Source: Microvelia longipes (lineage: Eukaryota > Arthropoda > Insecta > Hemiptera > Veliidae). Taken from it: a stretch of 64,000 bases of DNA. Shown here piece by piece: positions 22,308 to 34,595 of the stretch. The translations under genes were made by a program, and so were the position numbers. Below the pieces are notes generated by a model, which made no database searches, was not told the DNA's origin, and saw nothing but the letters and a program-made list of their open reading frames with translations. Where the stretch lies: positions 2,170,058 to 2,234,057 of the forward strand of contig JACMZG010001914.1 in the NCBI GenBank assembly GCA_018340805.1, given 5' to 3'. Position 1 is the stretch's first letter; each line of letters opens with the position of its first letter.

Positions 22308-24960
22308 TGGGTGTATCTGAGTGAATGAGGGATAAGGCTTTTTCGAATCGTATTTTGATACGTCTATCGAACATCTTTCGCTTTTTGAATCGAACATTTT
22401 TGAAGTTCTTTTTTAAATTATTTTTCATTTTTCTTGAGGTAACAAAAATATTTTATAATAAAGACCGTTGGTAAGTAATAGCAATTGAGATCATTAAAGC
22501 ATTCTTAAAATTTACATCTATTAAATTATAAATTTAGAGGGTGAATCAAATTTGCCCCTTTACCAGAGGAGGTGTTTAGAGAAGTAGTTCGGCAGAGAAT
22601 AAAACCCATTATATATCGTCATTCATAGCTTGCCAAAAATAATTTTTATTCTTTTCTTTATTTTTTTATGAAATTATAAAGTCTATTAAATGACGATGGC
22701 TTTTATTCTTATTTAACATTAAACGACAATAGAGGCGCCAATTAAACTGCGAATTTATTCAATAATGCCCACGTGCTTTTTAATAACCATAATACGTGTA
22801 ATAAAAACTAAATTTATGTGCATTTATTTTAGTTAAATTTTTAATCTTTATCACTTATACTAGAACCCGCACCACTACACTACTATCGTATTAACATTGA
22901 AAAAGTATTGTTGTCGTGTTAAACAATTTTAAACTGTGGTTTCGGCCAGGGAATCGGCTCTTGTTTTTTTTAAAATGGAGAGTAAAAATTAAGTTATAGA
23001 AATCGCTATAGCTCAGCGAGATTATAATAATTAGGCTAGACTCATCAGCATTATTTGGTGAGCATGTGTACGAAATTTCATGTCTGTACGACAAATAGTA
23101 ATGCAGCTAGGCAATACAAAAAAGGTACGGTTAGCACAGCCTTAAATGAGTTAAAAATACATTTACTGAGCCTTAGACCTTAGAGTACCTTATGTTGGGA
23201 TAATTTTTAAAAATATGCTGGGCAAAACACGCAATACATTTATATGATTAAACCTATAAATAGGTTATAAGAGAGAGGTTACTGTTATGTTATCTTACAA
23301 AAAATATAGTGCGTTCTGTCCTAAATTGTTGTATATTTTAATTATTAGTTTAGGAGCCCCAACACCTTAGAGGCCTTACATTTAATGTGCGTGAACTTTA
23401 AGGTAAATGTACCCTGGGAGAAGTACCAATCCTGATAAAATTTCCCTAACCGCAGTGCTTCTAAATATAAGTGAAGTTAGCGTTATAGCGATTATAGTAT
23501 TAATAAAAAATCTGCGGATAAGGTCCAGGTTGCGATTACTGGTCCTCCGGTGTTAGAAGCAAAGATGCAGTACAATTTAGCACAAGTTTTTAAAGAATTT
23601 TTCACCATTTGAAAGATTTCTTGAATAATGATACAGCATTAAATGATCATGGTTCAGTACAAATAGAGAATTGTAGATTATGTAACTAGGCAGTAAAGTT
23701 ATATTTTATAGTTGGGGAAAATTATTTATTGACGAGGTGTAGCGTGTTAATAATTTATTTTAAAAAGCAATACAACATTTTATTAAAGACCTCAGAAGCT
23801 TCAGTTCTCGGTTGATTTTTGGCTATTACAGGCCTCTAGATAACTATTTTCATGATTTTTTAAAAAATGTTGTAAGGAAACTAAGTGCCATACTTTGCGG
23901 CCTCTTTTTAACTTGCTTCGCTTCTCGTTACGATCTCTTGAAATGAATTATCTGCCTTGCTGCTAATTATAGTTGTAATTATCTATAAATATAAACACAT
24001 AATGCCCATGGCAAGTGACAAAATGTGATTGTTTCAATGGTATCGTTTGGCCTTGCATTGGATGTAGCATGAAGGTATGTAATCATACACCTTTAACTCT
24101 CTTTTAATTTAGCTGAAACGACTTAAGAAATTAGGGAGGATCGTGCGAGTGCATATGTTAGTGGGAATACTCCCACACTATTGGTTCACATAGTGTGACA
24201 CATGTGGATATTACTTGTTTAAATGCATCTTGGGGACAAGAGTATCATAGATAAAATGCCTCGTTTTAATCGCATATAAACGCGTCGGAGGCAAAATTCC
24301 CCCAATTCCTCCCTCCCGCAATGTTTACATTGCACTATACTCGCATGAACGGTAACATTGAATGGATTTAAATTTTTTCCAACCTATTCGCTGTTGCGGG
24401 TTTTATCAAAAAGAATACTCGTCAAGTAAAAACACTTAAAAGTAACTCTCCCGCTGATAAAAAAAATTAACAAACATGTTTTTATACGCGAAAAACAAAT
24501 ATATTTTATAGCGTAGAATATTACAGTTGATTATTTATCACACATTTATGTATAAAACATTTCCTATGAATAATTTAAGAACAGTGTTAGCTCATTTTTT
24601 TTCTGAACGATACATGTTGCACTGTTTTGATATTTCCTGCGCTTTGATTGTGGTTTGTTCATTCGGTTTGTTGGGAATTCAGAAATAGAGCAAAACTAGC
24701 AACCCAACAATTTTTTCCCTTTTATAGACCCTATTGCTTAATTCTAGGGTTGGCGGGAATAAGCACATAAGTCATTATTATACTTATTATAATTATTAAT
24801 TATTATTTTATCACACTGATTCAAATTTGCATTTAGTCTTAATGGAATATAATTTAACTTTTAGTTTTCGTTATTTCATTAAATAGCTAGTTAAATCATA
24901 TAATTGAATAATATTTTATAATGTTAGCTCACGGTTTTAGTTATTTCATGAATAACTAGA
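22305..24960. other. Unassigned AT-rich spacer
   Basis: 2.6 kb without a recognised gene. A small palindrome GTGGGAATACTCCCAC lies near 24161. Confidence 0.5.
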
Positions 24961-24967
24961 GTCTTTT

Positions 24968-25012
24968 AACAGCTCTGATGATGACGTAAAGTTGAAACCG
25001 GTCAGTTATAAT
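24968..25012 (+). ncRNA. Candidate hammerhead ribozyme with palindromic stem III
   Basis: CTGATGA (C3-A9) is at 24975-24981. Stem II is GAC 24983-24985 with GTT 24991-24993 (one G-U pair), with the 5-nt loop GTAAA. GAA is at 24994-24996. The palindrome ACCGGT at 24997-25002 forms loop-less stem III, and C25003 is the cleavage-site H17. Stem I pairs AGCT 24971-24974 with AGTT 25004-25007 (one G-U pair). An extra U (24982) follows A9, exactly as at 1086 in the first candidate. The self-complementary stem III fits dimeric hammerheads of Penelope-like elements. Stem II and stem I are short, so activity is less certain. Confidence 0.5.
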
Positions 25013-25030
25013 TTTTTTTATACTATTTTG

Positions 25031-25044
25031 GTTAACAATATATT

Positions 25045-25101
<57 letters not shown>

Positions 25102-25117
25102 ATTATATATATATATT

Positions 25118-25161
<44 letters not shown>

Positions 25162-25163
25162 TA

Positions 25164-25194
<31 letters not shown>

Positions 25195-25196
25195 TT
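25031..25196. repeat. (TA)n microsatellite with interruptions
   Basis: Several TA runs broken by single-base changes, starting 30 bp after the hammerhead candidate. The Tyr-Ile open frame over it is an artefact. Confidence 0.97.
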
Positions 25197-25822
25197 GTTT
25201 GTTATATTTTATTGTTTTATATATTTTGTTTTTAATTCTAGTGTGTTTTTTCTATTAAATATCATGGCTATTTCATGAAATAAAGGATACCATAACTTGA
25301 CTGTACCGCATAAAAAAGTTGTTGCGTTGCTGGTTCTCAAATTGTGTTGGTACTCTAGCTGCTTGTAAGCTCTTTAATAACAAACAAGCTAAACACAAAA
25401 AACACCTTGAGAATTTCAATTGTAAATCTTGCGACAGAATTAGTATGTTTTTTACACTAAATCTTGATTTAAGAGTTGAAGGTAATTTCTCACAGCATGG
25501 ACTCCGATTTGACACACTTCCGCTTCCCATGACGTCCATTGTGTTCTCTGCTATAAATTGCTTTAAACTTGACATTATAATTGAAATAGCGATAGCGTCC
25601 AATAGTACTATTCGAAACAATATAAATATCATTTTATTGAGAGTGGTGGTGAAAAGTACTGCATTGACTTTAAAGCTGCAAAATTCGTTTAATTTTTAAT
25701 ATACGTTTAATATTTTTTTTAATATAATAAAAGTGGAGAGAAAAGTGGAAGTCTTAATTCCGCTTGCTTTCATATGAAAAATAAGAATATATATAATATA
25801 TATATAATATATATATATATTA

Positions 25823-25855
<33 letters not shown>

Positions 25856-26581
25856 ATAAGCTACTTTTACGTATGGAAAGATGTTGGGTGGTTAGAAATA
25901 GTTTGGGAGATGTGATATCATTAACTCGAGTCGTATCAAAAATTGAACATAAAACTGCTACTCCATACCTTTCTTGCATCTTAATTAGCCTAATATCCCA
26001 GACAGACAGTACAGTAAGTAGCTTCGGAGCTGTGGCTCTGAAGCCATGGCGTGCCTTGTTACCTCGCTTTGCGGGCCTGCGTAGTGGTCCATTTATAATT
26101 AAAAAAGCATTTACTTATCCCTGATATGATTCAACATGTAAAGAGTAATGCCCTTAAAATTAACACGCCTGGAATTGTGCTGTAAATTCTTACATCGCAA
26201 ATGCTTTGTTACCAAAAGTGTGTTAATGACGAACATCTCTCCTTTAGCATTGTTTTCAGACAATGTGACTCCAACCTTTTCTACTCAGTACTAGTCAGTA
26301 ATTATTCCTTTTTAATGATTGTCTACTTGTATAAAATCATTTATTTATTATTTAATATTTAATTATTTATTGTGTTTTATAATAATTGGACTATTAATAG
26401 TTAATTACGGGATAAGTCTTGTCAAATTGATAATAATAAATTTCTTTCCCAGCGTTTTTTGATTTTGCTATAAGATAAAATTTTGATTCGTTAGCTCTCA
26501 ACTTTCGCCGATGATTTGATTCTTTAGGTTTCACTATTGAGGTACTGCTATAAAAATTAATGACTCATTGACGTTAGCAAT
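25197..26581. other. Unassigned stretch with (TA)n at 25787-25858
   Basis: Overlapping open frames on both strands at 25273-25699 (119 and 126 codons) carry no recognised domain. A short hairpin, GCTTCGGAGC...GGCTCTGAAGC, lies at 26019-26043. Confidence 0.5.
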
Positions 26582-27489
26582 CCTATAGTACGACACACGG
26601 CTAAAATCAATTGACAGCGCGCCAAAAATCTGTGAGGGAAAGAATTCTATTGGTACAGACCGACCCCGCTCTTTCCCCCTCCACCTCATGCCAACCTCGG
26701 TATAAAAAATACCTTTTTCGTAAATAAAATCATAAAATGGCAACACTGGTTGTAAATATTTGTTATCTCGCGTCGCTTTTATTATGCTCATTGATTTCGT
26801 TTCGTTTCATTCCAATGTGTTCATTTCATTTGATTAATGCAGAGTTGTAATATGATCTGAGTGCCTATATTTGACGCATGGACATTGACGTATTCTTCAA
26901 GCATTTCTTGCTATTTGAGTACAGCGCAGGTTCAGTGCTCTGTCAAGCAAAAGACAGCATTTTTTTTAAAATGCCATGTCTTTCAATAGATGACGGTCTT
27001 GACTTTTTTAAGTTTGAATGCATATTGTGTCATATTATTTTTATAATATTAAACAATACGCATTCAATTATACAAACTTCACACAAAAAAGCAGTTTGAT
27101 TTAAAAAAAATCATAGCTGACAATTTATTCAAATCGTCAAACTTTTATCATAGAACTATTATGATCCATTGCATTACGTAATTAACAACTTTAACTCCAC
27201 TTAATTCATACTTCCCGAACAAATTTAAAGCAACACTTAGTTGGAAATTTATAAGATACAACAATATTCCTTCTTAAAAAGTAAATAACTAATTTTTAAA
27301 AATAAAAAAATACGATATCAAATAAAAACAAATAATAAATTCAAAACATAACCTGACTTTCAGTGTTGCCAGAGTAGGGAATTTTTTTTATTACATAAAA
27401 GAAGGGATTTTTTTATTAAAAAAGAGGGTTGGAAGCATTGAGATTTTGGCGGGCTGTCAATTGATTTTAGCCGTGTGTCGCATTATAGG
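26582..27489. mobile_element. Inverted-repeat element, 908 bp, non-coding
   Basis: The left end CCTATAGTACGACACACGGC pairs with the right end GCCGTGTGTCGCATTATAGG. Both arms continue through TAAAATCAATTGACAGC.CGCCAAAA and finish with GGCAACACTG (left, near 26755) and its complement near 27362. The ~600-bp centre has no recognised domain. No target duplication was found. Confidence 0.8.
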
Positions 27490-29251
27490 CTTACTTGCTA
27501 TCTACTTATAACTAAATATCTATTTATTTCTATCTATTATGTATTTATTTATGTCCTACTTGTTATCTTATCTTTTTATTTACTTCATATAAATATCTAC
27601 TGTACGACTTTGACCGACAAGTCATGACTTTAATATAAAAGGTAATAATTTATCATCAGTAGTGATCCAGACATAGAAGAGGGAAATTTCTGTAACGTAC
27701 AAATAGTGTTAAAGTACAAATAGTACAAATAGTATTAAAGTACAAATAGTACAAATAAATAGTTCAGTTACAGAAAGTCTTTTTCATTAGATCTAAGGAC
27801 CGTGCTGTGCTAGCGGCAGCGGCGAAGTAGGGTAATAAAAATTTAGGATGCTTCCTCTTTAAATTGCCCAAACTACCAAACCCCTTTCTGACCTCTAAGT
27901 ATTGGACCTCCAAAACTTAGAACTTCAATATGCGCATCAATTAATAAATCTGATGCGTATATGTTTAGTGTCTGATCAGTTATGTCTGCGTAGGTATATT
28001 TCATTTTCTGTCCAGTGTTATCAGACAGTCGATGGTAAGCTTAGATACTCACTTTTTGCTCTTTATTTAAATAAAACTTTGTATATATGTCTAGTTCGTA
28101 AAGAAATTATTTGAAGTTATTACTTAGTTATTTGGTTTGATTTAAAAAAAAACGTATAAATGACATTGGATAAAAACTGAATTGCTGGTAATAAGACGGA
28201 ATATTTTCCACAAATATTTTCCGGATAACACTACTAGACTAAGTTTTTTTTAATATTTTTTTAAAAACACAGAGTGTGATATACAGGGTGTAAGACTATA
28301 CTTGTTATTCCAATTATTCTCCTATTACGCAATTTCTCACTTTAATAAATCGCTCATATCAACATACATGTAATTTTTAAAGCAACAAATGTAGTATCGT
28401 TTGAATGCTTTTAAAATTGCCTAAAAATTATTTCCATTAATAAATTTAATATTTCATTAAATATATTTTAACTTCTTAATCATAGGTTAAAAATAAATGA
28501 CTTCAACTTTTTTGATGTGTTGCAGTAAGTAAATATACAAAGCTTCGGAGAAAGTTCTGCAATTATTTCTCTTTTAACCAATAGTCATAACTTTACCTCT
28601 TCATTTTTTTAACGTAGTAATTTTCATTTCAAGTTCAAAAAATGCTTTAAAATAAAATAAGTAATTAATAAACCTGGATTCTTGGGTTTGCTTACATAAT
28701 TAGTTTAATTGCGAAGCATAGTAAACTTTCCAGTTTTAAAATACTTTTAATGGTTAAAAATGAGTCTGCCTATAGCACCAGAGCTATTTCTCGAGCTTTA
28801 GATGTTTCTCTTATTTTTTTTTATAATACTGTAACCAAATCCAAAAAATTTGAAAACCTCATGTGGCAATATATCCTTAAAATTTGCTCATACGTTTATA
28901 ACATCAAATCGACAACGTAAATGTTCATAAGCAGAGCTATTTATAAACAACTAATAGGTAGGAAAGAAGCAAAGCATAAATCTGCGCTAGGGATTCCCAG
29001 TTAAAAGTCTTTTCATACTCTTCGCTAATATTTACAAGTACGAAGTCAAACACCTTGAACTTTGGATGCAGGCAAGGCCTCATTCAAAGCAAGATGATTC
29101 CGAACCAGTTGTGAAGACCTTCGCTTAACCTGAGCTTTCTTTGTTTTTGTTATGTAACTCATGACGTCTAGAAAAGTCAGATTATTTTTGTTATGTAATT
29201 TGTGTCAAAAGTTTCAATTCTTGGTGCCACTCAAGCTGATAGAGTTTATAA
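27490..29251. other. Unassigned spacer with a short tandem repeat
   Basis: TACAAATAGTA(TTAAAG) units repeat at 27699-27765. The word ATACAGGGTG lies at 28281. No gene was recognised. Confidence 0.5.
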
Positions 29252-30008
29252 GGCGCGGTCGAATATCCACGGCCTTCTAGAACATTGGATCACCAACAAA
29301 CTTTTTTTATAACTTTTTTTTCAAAATTTTCAGTAATTAGCCGGATTTGTGATAAATGAAGCCTATTTCCGTAATCTGCACGCTCTTTTGGTTAATCTCA
29401 AAGTGTATTTACATTCACTCAACGATTTATTTTTAATCTAACTTGGTACATACATAACTACTGTTAGACGTGTCAACAATGACATGTCAAATATAACACA
29501 AATCAGGTAGTGAATGTCAACAATGACATGTCAAAATATAACACAAAATCAGGTAGATAACATGACGTCAATGTCAACAATGACAAGTCAAAATATAACA
29601 CAAATCAGGTAGATAACATTGACGTCAATGTCAACAATGACATGTCAAAATATAACACAAATCAGGTAGATAACACGTCAATGTCAACAATGACAAGTCA
29701 AATATTAACACAATCAGGTAGATAACATTGACGTCAATGTCAACAATGACATGTCAAAATATAACACAAATCAGGTAGATAACATTGACGTAACAGTAGT
29801 TATGTATGTACCAAGTTAGATTAAAAATAAATCGTTTAGTGAATGTAAATACTCTTTGAGATTAACCAAAAGAGCGTGCAGATTACGGAAATAGCCTTCA
29901 TTTATCACAAATCCGGCTAATTACTGAAAATTTTGAAAAAAAAAAAGTTATAAAAAAAGTTTGTTGGTGATCCAATATTCTAGAAGGCCGTGGATATTCG
30001 ACCGCGCC
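29252..30008. mobile_element. Foldback element with ~215-bp arms and internal ~58-bp tandem array
   Basis: Arms start GGCGCGGTCGAATATCCACG and run to GGTACATACATAACTACTGT (left, 29252-29465) with the complement at 29790-30008. TTATAA flanks both ends (29246-29251, 30009-30014) as a probable target duplication. The loop is an array of about five to six units containing TGTCAACAATGACATGTCAA and ACACAAATCAGGTAGATAAC, with TGACGTCA palindromes between units. No transposase is present. Confidence 0.92.
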
Positions 30009-30344
30009 TTATAAGGTGATTCAATTGGAGGGTTTTATGAATGAAATCAAATTTTCTTTGACATGTTTGTCACATTAGGTTATAGTCCGGAATTAACGTC
30101 ATTGCCGGAATAAATAGTACACTTTCAATGTTGAACGCCTATACCGATTCCTGCAGTGACGTCACACGTCATTCATAAAAACGTCAGGTTATAACCTCCG
30201 AATGCTTTTGGTTTGTTTACGTCGAATTGAATAACCTTATAAATTTCTAACTGCTTGGATGTCACTCATCATTGTTTAATAAATAGAGCTTGTTTAGTGC
30301 CACAAGATACATCTGGACAATCATCTAGAAACATAAATATACAT

Positions 30345-30805
30345 CTATAGTTTATAGGTTAGGACACTGTAGAGACTTTTATGCGGGGTTGTTAAATTAT
30401 TTTATTTCCATACAATATTTCGCTTGTAATCTCCAGGCATATTCATGCTACTAATATTAGTACATGTACACGTTTTAGTACATGAATATGCTTGGAGATT
30501 ACAAGCGAAATATTGTATGGAAATAAAATAATAGTACATTAATATGCTTGGAGATTACAAGCGAAATATTGTATGGAAATAAAATAATAGTACATGAATA
30601 TGCTTGGAGATTACAAGCTAAATATTGTATGGAAATAAAATAATAGTACATGAATATGCTTGGAGATTACAAGCGAAATATTGTATGGAAATAAAATAAT
30701 AGTACATGAATATGCTTGGAGATTACAAGCGAAATATTTTATAGAAATAAAATAATTTAACAACCCCATAAAAGTCTCTTCAGTGTCCTAACCTATAAAC
30801 TATAG
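30345..30805. mobile_element. Foldback element with one arm segment amplified five-fold
   Basis: Outer arms CTATAGTTTATAGGTTAGGA (30345) and its complement (ending 30805) continue inward through GGGGTTGTTAAATTATTTTA and the CAATATTTCGCTTGTAATCTCC segment. On the right, the segment TAGTACATGAATATGCTTGG ... GGAAATAAAATAA repeats five times at a 56-bp period (30476-30755). On the left it occurs once. Confidence 0.92.
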
Positions 30806-31999
30806 AAGTATCATGGAGACCAATAATCAAATTAATTAATATACATTGATAATTATTTATAGCTGGGAAATAACTAATCATTCATTTCAATTTATAAAAA
30901 CAAAGAGGATAAACCGGGCTGCGAACCTGAACAAGGTGCTTTTACGATCACTGATATGAAGACATTTATTTGTATAATAAAGCTTTATAATATAACGAGA
31001 ATTAGAGACCTTCACAATCTCCGAAGGACAGCAAGAAAAACATTTTTCTTAATTGTTAATTAGAAAATTTTTTCTAAATTCGTAATTGCAAATGGTTATG
31101 ATAATAACGTTTTGATCTCGAAAGATCTTTTAAAAGCACCCTCAAATCAATACATCAGAGCGAATGAGAAAATTTAAAATACAACTAAACCAAATTTAGA
31201 ACAAAACTATCTTAAATAAATAACATGTTAACTTATTCAGACCATGATCATTATATAATCAGGAGTGTACTATCGTGAACCATCAGAAAAGCATCGTCAG
31301 CAAAAAAACTCAACTCATACATGATAAACTCAATTCATACATGATAAACTCAACTTATATATAATAAACAACTGATATATTTTCAAGCGCATATTTATTT
31401 CAATAAATATGATAATATTAGGTTAATGCACCATTACTGTACTGTAATGAAGAGCGTGCAAATAAATATGCAATGGTAAATAAACAAAAATAAAGCAGTG
31501 TGATAGTTGTTTTCTCGCGTAAACATTGAAATCAGCCAATCACAGTTTTTATGCGTTTGTTTACATAGAATTCAATATTTATCATTTGTACGTCCTCTAC
31601 AGTAGATTAATCCTGCAAGTGAAAACAACTGGCCTAATTTTATCATTGAATTTCTTTTTGTTGAATACATTGATAAAGGTGCCCCCCACTGATTGCATGG
31701 TACTCTCCCCCGCTACATTGCAAACCGTATTCCAGTCAGTCAGATAACCGCTGTCTTATGGAACTCATACCGTGCCAAACTCTACCTGCATTCGTTTTCA
31801 CTGACCTTTCGTAAATAATCGTTCGTAACTTCGTCAACAAAGTGCGAAGTCTTTACTTCATTAAAATAGTAGCAGATCAACTGGTAATTACCTGTATATT
31901 ATTTTTATATTTGTAAGAATGCCGAAATTACAAAACTTATTATTTGTTAGTTTTGTTATTGAATTTGCCAAAATTTCTTGTTATAGTTGAAAAAAATTA
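30806..31999. other. Unassigned spacer
   Basis: A 21-bp unit (TACATGATAAACTCAA) repeats about three times at 31309-31371. The open frame 31526-31747 has no recognised domain. Confidence 0.5.
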
Positions 32000-32360
32000 G
32001 GTGTTTTTTATTGAATTTTTCCTCATCACATCGGATTCGCTACGCTCATCCTCCCTGTTCGGACTCGCGTCGCTCGTCCTCAGAATATACAATTGGCCAA
32101 ATTTATACTGCAGCATATCCTCGGCTCGTCTTCGGATAGTAAATGCATACGTTTCATTCCTTGCGGTCACCCATACAGCACTGAACACGCACAATGCTGC
32201 TTAACTTTTATGACACAACAAAAATCATGGATACACATATCGTATTGAAACGAAACTCAGTACACTTATTTATTTAGTAAAGGTGTACACATGTACCGAA
32301 TTTAAACTCAATTGGATCACTTTCTGGTTTAGTGCCATCGTGCCATCCTAAATATTACAT
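32000..32360. repeat. Dispersed repeat family E, copy 2
   Basis: It shares ordered words with 16338-16640 and 59082-59430: TTTTTCCTCATC, CGGATTCGCTA.GCT, TCGGACTCGCGTCGCTCGTC, CTCAGAATATACAA, ATACTGCA, AATGCTGCTTAACTTTTATG. Confidence 0.8.
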
Positions 32361-32846
32361 CTTAAAGTTTATTTACATCTGTCAAAAATTTACTTCAAAA
32401 CAAAAATATAAACTGACAAAAGATATGATTTAATAATAATAATAAAATTATTGTTATAATATTATTAAAAACTCAAAACAAACTAGGCGGCCAAATATGA
32501 ACTAATTCCGTTCTTGGTTGATGCATTCGTGACCTTTTCAAGCACTCTTCGTATTTATTACTATTTATTTATATTTATTTATTATTACTATTTATTTATT
32601 ACTTATTATTATTATTATTCTTATTATATATTACTTATTATTATTATTTATTACTATTCGTATTTATTTATTACTATTATATCAATAGCTATGTATTGAA
32701 ATACTTTTCTCCGCTTTGAATAACATTTAGTTAATACTAATATTATCCTAGACATTAAGTTGCTATATTATTCTATGGTCTAGGGTAGCAAAACGAAACA
32801 ATACACTTTAATTTCTTCACATTATTTTGGTTCCCTTTATCCATAA
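32361..32846. other. AT-rich spacer with (TTA)n/(TTTA)n
   Basis: Low-complexity TATTTATTACTATT occupies 32546-32680. Confidence 0.6.
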
Positions 32847-33281
32847 TAATGTATTTTAAAGACACTATAGGGAATACATATAAAAAAACACTTCTTACTC
32901 CATATACTAGACTATATTTCGCCCCCTATACGCCCTATTTTGCCCCCAAGCACCGGGAACTGAGTTCCCCTATGCTAGTGGATAGAGTTATCTAACCTTA
33001 CGTTTAATATGTTTTCCCTTCGTTTAATTTCAAGTTACTTACTTCTTTTAGCTACTCTTTAATGGCTTTTATTTTTCACTTTTAATGACGATGGAGAATA
33101 TTACTCTCTGATTTTAATGGAGAAATATTACTCTCTGATTTTAATTATAAATATTTTACAACTTTAATTTTATTACATGACTATGCCCCGATGACTAGGG
33201 GGCGAAATATAGTCTAGTATAATATATGGAGTAAGAAGTTTTTTTTATATGTATTCCCTATAGTGTCTTTAAAATACATTA
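32847..33281. mobile_element. Inverted-repeat MITE, 435 bp with ~80-bp arms
   Basis: TAATGTATTTTAAAGACACT...TTTCGCCCCCTA on the left pairs with TAGGGGGCGAAATATAGTCT...CTTTAAAATACATTA on the right. AATACACTTTAA occurs at 32800-32811 and immediately after the right end at 33281-33292. No coding sequence. Confidence 0.88.
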
Positions 33282-33292
33282 ATACACTTTAA

Positions 33293-34595
33293 GCTTTTGG
33301 TTGACATGACACTCTAAGGCCAAACGTTGGGAGACCGAAGCAAAACTCTTTAAGCTTTGGGTTCATAACTTTTCGTGAGCTGGAGACAACGGAGTCGTGG
33401 ACTCAGACTTATCTCAGTTGAAATAAGATCCAATCCCGCATTTGCGCATTGGTAGCTAAGGAAACCATGTAAAGGTGCATTCACAATACTGCGGTAGCGA
33501 TGCGTGCGGGCGTTGCGTGCGGTGGCGCACGCAACGCAAATTCTTCAAATTTCAACCTATGTAATCTTATGGGACGTTTTTAAACAGCTTGCGGTAGCGT
33601 TGCGGGAAATAGAAATTTCCGCAAACCTACTAAACCCGCACAAATGATCTAGTAATTACCATTTGATTGATTACAAAACACCTTAAAGGCCTGACGCGGA
33701 AAAAACCTTTCTGTTTTCAAAGTTTTGGAATTTTACTTATCCCCCCTTCCGATTAAAAGAAGAATACTTTTGTTTTGTTTGGATTTTGATTCTTGCCGTG
33801 CTTTAAGTCGTTTTATTTTTTATTATTTTAATTTGATTTTAATAAAAGAGTTGTTTTTTATAAAAATGAATATTATCTTGCTATTAAAACACAATATTGT
33901 TATTTTATTACTTTTGTTTGTCTTTTTAAAGTGTTTAAATTTTCCTTTTAGTTTTGATTAGTTTTTCTATATTTCTATTCTTAAATCAAATATTCTCGGT
34001 GTTCGCCAATTTTAATGGTATAGTTTTATTATCTTGATCCGTTTATTTTATCTTAATGTAATTGTTGTGAAATGTTATACATTATTTCTGTTCTCTTGGT
34101 TGAACTAGAAGAAGAACTGCCATTTAGTGTGAAAGTTCCCATTATCATCAGACATGGTTAAATAAAAAATATTTAATAAAAATGAAAAAATTATAATGAA
34201 ATCTAATAAGACACAGCTCGTCCAAAACAACCTTTTCTTCTTCGTCTTTTTAATCTTTTTTAAGAAAAATATATTTTTGTTACCAAAATTCGGAACAAGA
34301 GTGCGCTGCGTTAGTGGCTTTTGCGGCTGTAGCGTTGGCAATTGTGGAACCACCATTTTCCGCATCGCAATGACCGCTACGCACGCACGCATCGCTACCG
34401 CAGTATTGTGAATGCACCTTAAACCAGGAAACTACGTTGGCCGGCCTTGAATTAAAGACCTCCCGAGTGGACGGTACAAGGGATAACCTCATATTGACAT
34501 CCCGTCCCCCCCCCCCCCCCCGGCTGGATTTGAACCCTCGACCTCCAGGTCGAAAGGCGAGCGCTCTACCACTGAGATACCGGACTCGGTCCTTC
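33293..34595 (-). mobile_element. SINE family C, minus strand, split by a MITE
   Basis: The tRNA-like head reads on the minus strand near 34530-34590: GGTATCTCAGTGGTAGAGCG and B-box GGGTTCAAATCC. An 18-base C run on the plus strand (34508-34525) follows, then CTCGGGAGGTC. A related copy is at 49003-49150. After the MITE (33473-34419) the flank continues to the left; the 3' boundary is not fixed. Confidence 0.65.
33473..34419. mobile_element. PIF/Harbinger-like MITE, 947 bp, TAA target duplication
   Basis: 35-bp identical terminal inverted repeats start AGGTGCATTCACAATACTGC and continue GGTAGCGATGCGTGCG. TAA lies at 33470-33472 and 34420-34422, fitting the 3-bp TWA preference of PIF/Harbinger elements. 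A subterminal hairpin, GCGTTGCGTGC/GCACGCAACGC, lies at 33510-33537. No transposase or Myb-like protein is encoded. Superfamily assignment rests on TSD and length only. Confidence 0.85.

Noticed and set aside
22101..22428. Open frames rich in Tyr-Ile over (TA)n tracts (also near 25000, 44140, 54950, 62720)
   Set aside because: They are read-through of dinucleotide repeats, which have no stops in these frames.
25273..25699. Overlapping open frames on both strands (119 and 126 codons)
   Set aside because: No domain, no splice-site or promoter support, and composition like the surrounding spacer.
29466..29790. CRISPR-like array
   Set aside because: Units are contiguous tandem repeats without unique spacers, inside a foldback element of a eukaryotic genome.
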